DNA of 64,000 nt from Margaritispora aquatica (taxonomy: Eukaryota > Ascomycota > Leotiomycetes > Helotiales > Discinellaceae). Positions 59,203 through 64,000 of the stretch are shown here, piece after piece. The translations under genes and the position numbers were made by a program. The notes under the pieces are model-generated. The model saw only the letters and a list, made by a program, of their open reading frames with translations. It searched no databases and was not told the DNA's origin. Within the stretch, counting starts at the first letter, position 1. Each line of letters opens with the position of its first letter. The DNA is taken from positions 46,658-110,657 of the forward strand of contig VJWN01000015.1 in NCBI GenBank assembly GCA_007644065.1, read 5' to 3'.

Positions 59203-61312
59203 CTACTTCCCATCCCCCTCCTCCTCCTTCTTCTCTTCCAACCTAACCTCCGTAATCTTCTCTCCCCTCCTCTGCCCATCCCGCATAACAATACTATACT
59301 TACCACCGAGCACCAAATCCTTCGCCACAATCTCCCTCGTGCGGCCCAGACTCTCAATATCGCTAATCCTCTGCAGCGTTCCCTCAAGATGTTCATCAAA
59401 GCCCTCCTCGGCACAGATATCTCTAAAAGCGCGCTGCATCGGCACGGAATCCGCACGCACAAACGCTGTGGACGTGATGGTAAAGAGGTTGATGTGGTCA
59501 TAAGACTTGATGAAATCCGCACGCGTCATAATCTGGCGCGCGATGTGGAGCGGGATCTCGGGGATCATGTGCGAGCCGTCATCTGGGTGATAGGTATGTT
59601 GCTGGGCGGCTTCGGCGTCGACAAGAGCTTTGGCTAAGACCATTGCTGCTGACTTTGGGGTGAGTTAGTGAATTGAACATTAGAAGGAGAGATAAGGAGG
59701 TGGACGTACGGCGTATTTCTGCTGGTCCATGACATCGTCGTCCATTTCCATGCCTAGGATCCAACATTGATTCAGGAACCACCTCTTCTCGATATCAATG
59801 ATATCCTCACATGTAGCAAGCATATCCTTCGATTTGGCCACACGATTGAGGAACGTAAGGCGTCCTCCAACGCGATCGTACACCTCAGCCAAGATCTCCG
59901 ACGTGGGTGTCTCCTTGAAATACTTGGACCTATATTTCGCCAGCGCAGCAATAGCTTGATTCTTAGGCAGGTCGGTTATGGATGTGACTTCCATGCGTGT
60001 TGCGAGCTGCTTGAGACGTTCATACACCCAGTAGTCGTCGCTGTTGAAAATCATGGTCACGAGATTACTGGCTGCCCATTGCTCTGCTCGTTGCTGCAGA
60101 AGTTCCAGGAGATCGCGACCTGCATCATCGTCGCGAAGAAGATGGACGCAGTTGATGATCAAAATGAGGGGTTTGCCGACCTTTCTTCGTCTCCTCATAG
60201 CGACTTTCTCGAGCTTATTAAAAGCTCGCTCGATGTCTAGCAATGCAGTGGTATCTCTTGGTCCTCGCTCGGAAAAGTAAGAACCAATATAATCCTCGTG
60301 AAACTCAAAATCCAGTGCCTTTCCAAGTCGTATCCGGAAGATCTCAGCATCTGCATGAGCTTCAAACATACTCACTCCCTCGCCATTGACCTTGTGCATT
60401 GCATCAATGAGCATGCTCGACTTCCCAGTCCCCTTCTCGCCTATAAGTAAGTGGTAGTGTCCACGATCCGTGCCATTGACGATATTATCAATCTTTGCCT
60501 GCTCGTCCCTCAAGATCCAGTGCTCGTCTTCAGCTGATGCTATGGATGTCGGGACTTGCTTGCCCACGGCTGCGAGATCGAGCACCGGATCACCGGGATG
60601 AAAGGCTCCCTCCATTTTGTGAAGCACGAGCCATTTGTAGAATTTGTGGTACGCATAGCCTCCGAGTCCGAAGCCTGTTCCGAGGACTACAATGCTCGCG
60701 AATGCTGTCGCTGCTGCTTCCAGCATTTTGGCGCCGAGTGTGCTCTCATCTTGAGTAGCCTTTGACCGAGATCTTGCTTGTTGTTTGCTTTGCTCAAATT
60801 GCTTTGTTTGGCCTGGTGATGGTCAGTGAAGAGCTCTTAGCAAGGTACAAATCAGAGGATATGCCAAACGCATAGAAACCTTGTGATACAAGTCACGGGA
60901 TCTTTGGAGTACGCAACAGCAACAGCTTATGAGGTAGCACCATGACCTCTTCCAAAGACTGACGTAGCTAGGTATGTCATTTCGATGCTTGAGGCTATTC
61001 AGGCTTGAAGCGCCCGACAATCTGGGGTGCATAAGGTGTGGTTCACCTGACACACACCTTATATAAACCGTTGCACACGGCGGGAAAAGCAAAACATCAA
61101 AACCAACGCACACAAAACGTTCAACATATACATATCAAACAACTGAACTCACTTCCTTCTCCCACTAACCCTCCCTCACCAGTCCTGCTGGTGGTGATGA
61201 ACCTCTGCTGCGCCGAATGCCTATGTCTTGGCAAATAGTGTCGTGTCGCAATGTTTGTCGGTGTGCGATGTTCCGCCAACACCCATCGCCTAAGAAACAA
61301 AGTCGACTTCAT
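59203..61312 (-). CDS. Mitochondrial inner-membrane AAA+ ATPase (fungal type)
   Basis: Spliced as complement(59203..59652, 59710..60812, 61153..61312), 570 aa. Exon 1 encodes a typical mitochondrial presequence (MKSTLFLRRWVLAEHR, Arg-rich, no acids to about residue 45). A membrane segment ASIVVLGTGFGLGGYAYH follows at about residue 90. The ATPase core has Walker A LLIGEKGTGKSSM, Walker B-like PLILIINCVHLL and a sensor segment TMIFNSDDYWVYERL. The lid is followed by a conserved helical C-terminal domain (MILPEIPLHIARQIMTRADF-like) and a Lys/Glu tail. Related fungal proteins are annotated only as AAA/STAND-like ATPases. The 340-nt intron 1 is long and may hide another small exon. Confidence 0.78.
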
Positions 61313-62456
61313 GATAGAAGCATTGGTAAAGACTGTATGGAAGGATGAGAATGGAATAGGAATTGATATGAGAGATGTGTAGGAGCGAACAGAGAATGCG
61401 ACGCGATGAGATGTGCGCTGTCAAGGGGGTGGGATGGACTGAATGTCAGATCTTCACAGGCCTTGGCAGGCTAGTTTCTTGGGGTAGCAGTGCCTTTTCT
61501 TGCTGTGAGCAAACAACCTGAGGAAGTGTTGAAGAAATATAATCGTTCATGACATTCGAAAGTATGAAGGAACTCACTACGTGAGCTAGAAGTCAATCGA
61601 GCTGCTCAATCCAACTCCAAGGTGATGGTTTGGGTTGATATTAGCCAAGACCCACTCACTTGGCAATGTCTTCGCCAATTCCGACGAACATTTTCAAATA
61701 TGAAATCCACACTCAGACCTCATATCCATTTTCCTTTACCAAACTTTCTTATACACATATACCCCTAATTCGGTTGAGATCTATGCCAAAATACGGTCGA
61801 GGAGCAAAATAACAATGATCCAAAAATGTGGCAGTAAATAAGGCTCATCTGATGGAAGGCCTGCATGAAAATAGACATGCTGTAACTTACAAAGTATGCT
61901 TTGACTCTTCTTTCTGAAGCTATAAGTAATGATGCTAGGTTGCGCTATTTGGCTGCTCTCAGGGCGACGACGTCGCAGCACTTCTATTGCTTCGGGGGAT
62001 ATCATCTTGAGATGGCATTGATATCCTCCAAAATAGACGGAGAACATCGACGAGATCAATCTGTGAGGTAAAGCCCACTTCTGACTCACATACAACTAGG
62101 GATATCTATAAAGCTCTTCATTGTCCACCTCCCTTCCGCTGAGGAGGTATGAAGACTTTAATGTTTCTCGCCGACCTGTAGATGCTAAATCTAGGAATTT
62201 AGACGAGTTCAACTTCACACCACTTAGTATACTCGAGTAAATACTTATATACCAGAAATTCACTTCTATACTCTTGGGAGCCTCTAAACTTCATCTTAAA
62301 GATGAGTTCCAAACAGATTTTGCCATTATATCTGCCATCTTGTCTCGCGCATTTCATACAGCCTCATCCATAACACTTCACAGCTTCGCACAACTCTCTT
62401 CTTTGACATGTCAACCTTCTCTTATTATACCAAAATCTGCAGCCTCTCGCAACACA
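61313..62456. other. Divergent intergenic region, no gene seen
   Basis: About 1.1 kb, AT-rich toward the right, with a CACTTCACAGC/CATCC leader before 62457. No gene supported. Confidence 0.4.
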
Positions 62457-64000
62457 ATGGAGCGTTTTAAGCAGTCAGAACAAAGTACGAGAATGGGTGA
62501 TACCATCAAATCAATATCGCAGGTATCTCTCCAGCCACAAAACAAGAACACCAACAATAGAGACCATCCTCGTAGGTATACCTCTAGATTGCCATTGTCG
62601 TCGTCTTTGTACGCATCTTCATCATCGAGTTCAGCGAAATCATTATCTTCTAGGAGAGTCGTAACATCACCATCCGCTCTCACATCTTCGCCCTCCAGAA
62701 TAGCATCCACCACCTCCTCCTCCTCAGCACCACCTGGTCCATCACTAGCAGAGAGACTCCTCGGCCACGCCGCCTACTTCGAATCGAACGACCCTTTAAA
62801 GCGCACAATATCCAAAAAAGCTCAGTTCCCAGCACCAGAGATAGTCCCACACACCGGGGAGTCTATACTTGAGATCATTACTGAGGAAGATATAATAGAC
62901 CAGCTCGATACAATGGAAGCGCAATTCGGGCATGATCGAGATGTGCCACCAAAGCAGCAGCACCATTACGTCTATAAAATACCGACTTTGAAGCATCCTG
63001 GTCCTCCACCCACTGGTCCACTGCCATCACTTCCACGCCACGCAAAGCTCGATCGTACTTCCAAGAAGTCGATATTCCGATCTCATAGCTCAGCACACAG
63101 TGGTACAATGCCACCCATTCCAAGTCCTAGCCAACCGACCAAGCTCTCCCCATGGCATCTCACACAAGCGTTGGCTGAATCACCCACCCACCCAAATCCA
63201 AATGGTCCAGTTCTCTACTTCGAGCCACTCGCTCCACAACCTCTGTTCTCGCCCAACAAGGAGTCGAATCCATCCGCTCGAGAAATTGAGTTCTCTCCAC
63301 CACCGGCATTTGCACTCCCAACACCACCACCTACAGCACCTACAGCACCTCCAACACCTCCAACACCTCCAGCACCATCATCATCACCGACACCACCAAC
63401 ACCAATACTCAGATCCACACTCTCGCCAACCGAGCTCCCACGCCGAGGCCATGGCAAAACACGCGTGATTCTCGAGGCGGACGATCCGAATCCTCCCCTA
63501 GACGTGCGTGCGCCCGTGGATACCTCCAGTGGTCAACATGCCGGATACGAGGCGCCCATGGATTATGCAGCGTGGGAGTTAGGGCCAATTTCTATCGAGG
63601 AAGAAACACCAGTGGCGACTCCTGCGTTGAGGAAGAAGAAGTCCTTCTGGATTCGAGAGAAGGAGTCAAGAGAGGAAGGCACGACCAGCTCGGATGTCTG
63701 GCCCTCAACTTCTGCTTGTGCTTCTGCTTCCTCTTTGACGTATACGCTTCAGAAAAGGAAGAGCTTCTGGGGAGGGGGAACTAAGGGACTATTGAAGTTT
63801 AAGCGAGGCGGGACAGGAAAGGGGAAGGAGGTCGAGGAAGGTCGGAGAGCGGAGTTGCTGCGGGGTGGCGGGGCAGGTATGATGGTGAGTAAGGAAGGCA
63901 CGGCGAGAGAAGAACCTGACAGGGAAGGTACGAATGAGTTTGGTGAGGAGGAAAGAGAAGCGGAGTCACTTTTCCGCTGGGCGAGCGTCTTGCGACAGGA
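62457..64000 (+). CDS. Pro/Ser-rich uncharacterised protein, 3' end outside window
   Basis: Uninterrupted from ATG 62457 to the right edge (514 codons so far), so it is partial. It opens MERFKQSEQSTRMGDTIKSI and is Ser-rich to about residue 100. PPGPSLAERLLGHAAYFESN could be a short helix; ILEIITEEDIIDQL is another. A Thr/Pro repeat (PPTAPTAPPTPPTPP) lies near residue 300, and two KKKSFW/KRKSFWG boxes near 400 and 440. The whole is predicted disordered, with short conserved-looking linear motifs. No domain is recognised; a cytoskeletal or signalling scaffold is possible but unsupported. Confidence 0.7.
   Translation, partial: MERFKQSEQSTRMGDTIKSISQVSLQPQNKNTNNRDHPRRYTSRLPLSSSLYASSSSSSAKSLSSRRVVTSPSALTSSPSRIASTTSSSSAPPGPSLAERLLGHAAYFESNDPLKRTISKKAQFPAPEIVPHTGESILEIITEEDIIDQLDTMEAQFGHDRDVPPKQQHHYVYKIPTLKHPGPPPTGPLPSLPRHAKLDRTSKKSIFRSHSSAHSGTMPPIPSPSQPTKLSPWHLTQALAESPTHPNPNGPVLYFEPLAPQPLFSPNKESNPSAREIEFSPPPAFALPTPPPTAPTAPPTPPTPPAPSSSPTPPTPILRSTLSPTELPRRGHGKTRVILEADDPNPPLDVRAPVDTSSGQHAGYEAPMDYAAWELGPISIEEETPVATPALRKKKSFWIREKESREEGTTSSDVWPSTSACASASSLTYTLQKRKSFWGGGTKGLLKFKRGGTGKGKEVEEGRRAELLRGGGAGMMVSKEGTAREEPDREGTNEFGEEEREAESLFRWASVLRQ

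Noticed and set aside
63335..63400. Trinucleotide-rich ACACCT/CCA tract as a microsatellite or CRISPR-like repeat
   Set aside because: It codes for a Thr/Pro repeat in frame within a long ORF; it is an ordinary low-complexity coding region.

Overview
This window is nuclear DNA from a filamentous ascomycete (Pezizomycotina). Introns are short (about 45-100 nt) with GTRNGT donors and CTAAC/CTRAY branch points. Gene spacing is compact, fungal-specific families are present (WSC, 2EXR, NAB3, SAGA SPT7, FRE-type reductase), and one AT-rich block carries a repeat-induced point mutation (RIP) signature. A leotiomycete is plausible from style, but the sequence alone does not fix class or genus.

Layout. 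Bases 1-7 kb are a gene-poor repeat island: a RIP-degraded AT block (1-1560), a six-copy satellite-like array with a 156-bp period (2930-3860), and an 802-bp foldback element with terminal inverted repeats (4767-5568). A decayed NAD+ synthetase fragment follows at 7.1-7.9 kb. From 8.2 to 31.4 kb the DNA is mostly ordinary housekeeping: a GGQ mitochondrial release-factor-like protein, NAB3-like RNA-binding protein, LETM1-domain mitochondrial protein, ferric-reductase-like flavocytochrome, VanZ-like membrane protein, SPT7 of SAGA, an unrecognised five-module cysteine-repeat protein, an HpcH/HpaI aldolase and DPM1.

From 31.8 to 48.1 kb intact genes alternate with decayed ones. The intact genes are a small 89-aa protein, prefoldin 6, VPS4, NOP56, a 2EXR/F-box-like protein and a sterol-glucosyltransferase-C-terminus-like protein. 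The decayed ones are a tandem zinc-finger protein fused to a DEDDh exonuclease, a 2EXR fragment, three PAN/Apple-like secreted-protein genes and one unrecognised remnant. From 49 to 64 kb are two amino-acid permeases, a six-WSC-domain secreted protein, a mitochondrial AAA+ ATPase, and a proline/serine-rich gene that runs off the right edge.

Several genes are visible only after splicing by eye. Prefoldin 6 (five exons), the 89-aa protein (four exons), the WSC protein (eight exons) and the PAN-like genes are the main cases. Exon joins given below were chosen by consensus splice sites, preserved frame and family conservation, not by transcript data. Gene pairs are mostly arranged divergently (for example PFD6/VPS4, NOP56/2EXR, SPT7/VanZ) or convergently (NAB3/LETM1, VPS4/NOP56, WSC/AAA). 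Fungal genes are not in operons, so adjacency carries little functional meaning except in the PAN-like group. The best candidates for something undescribed are the exonuclease/zinc-finger fusion, the five-module cysteine protein and the 156-bp array.
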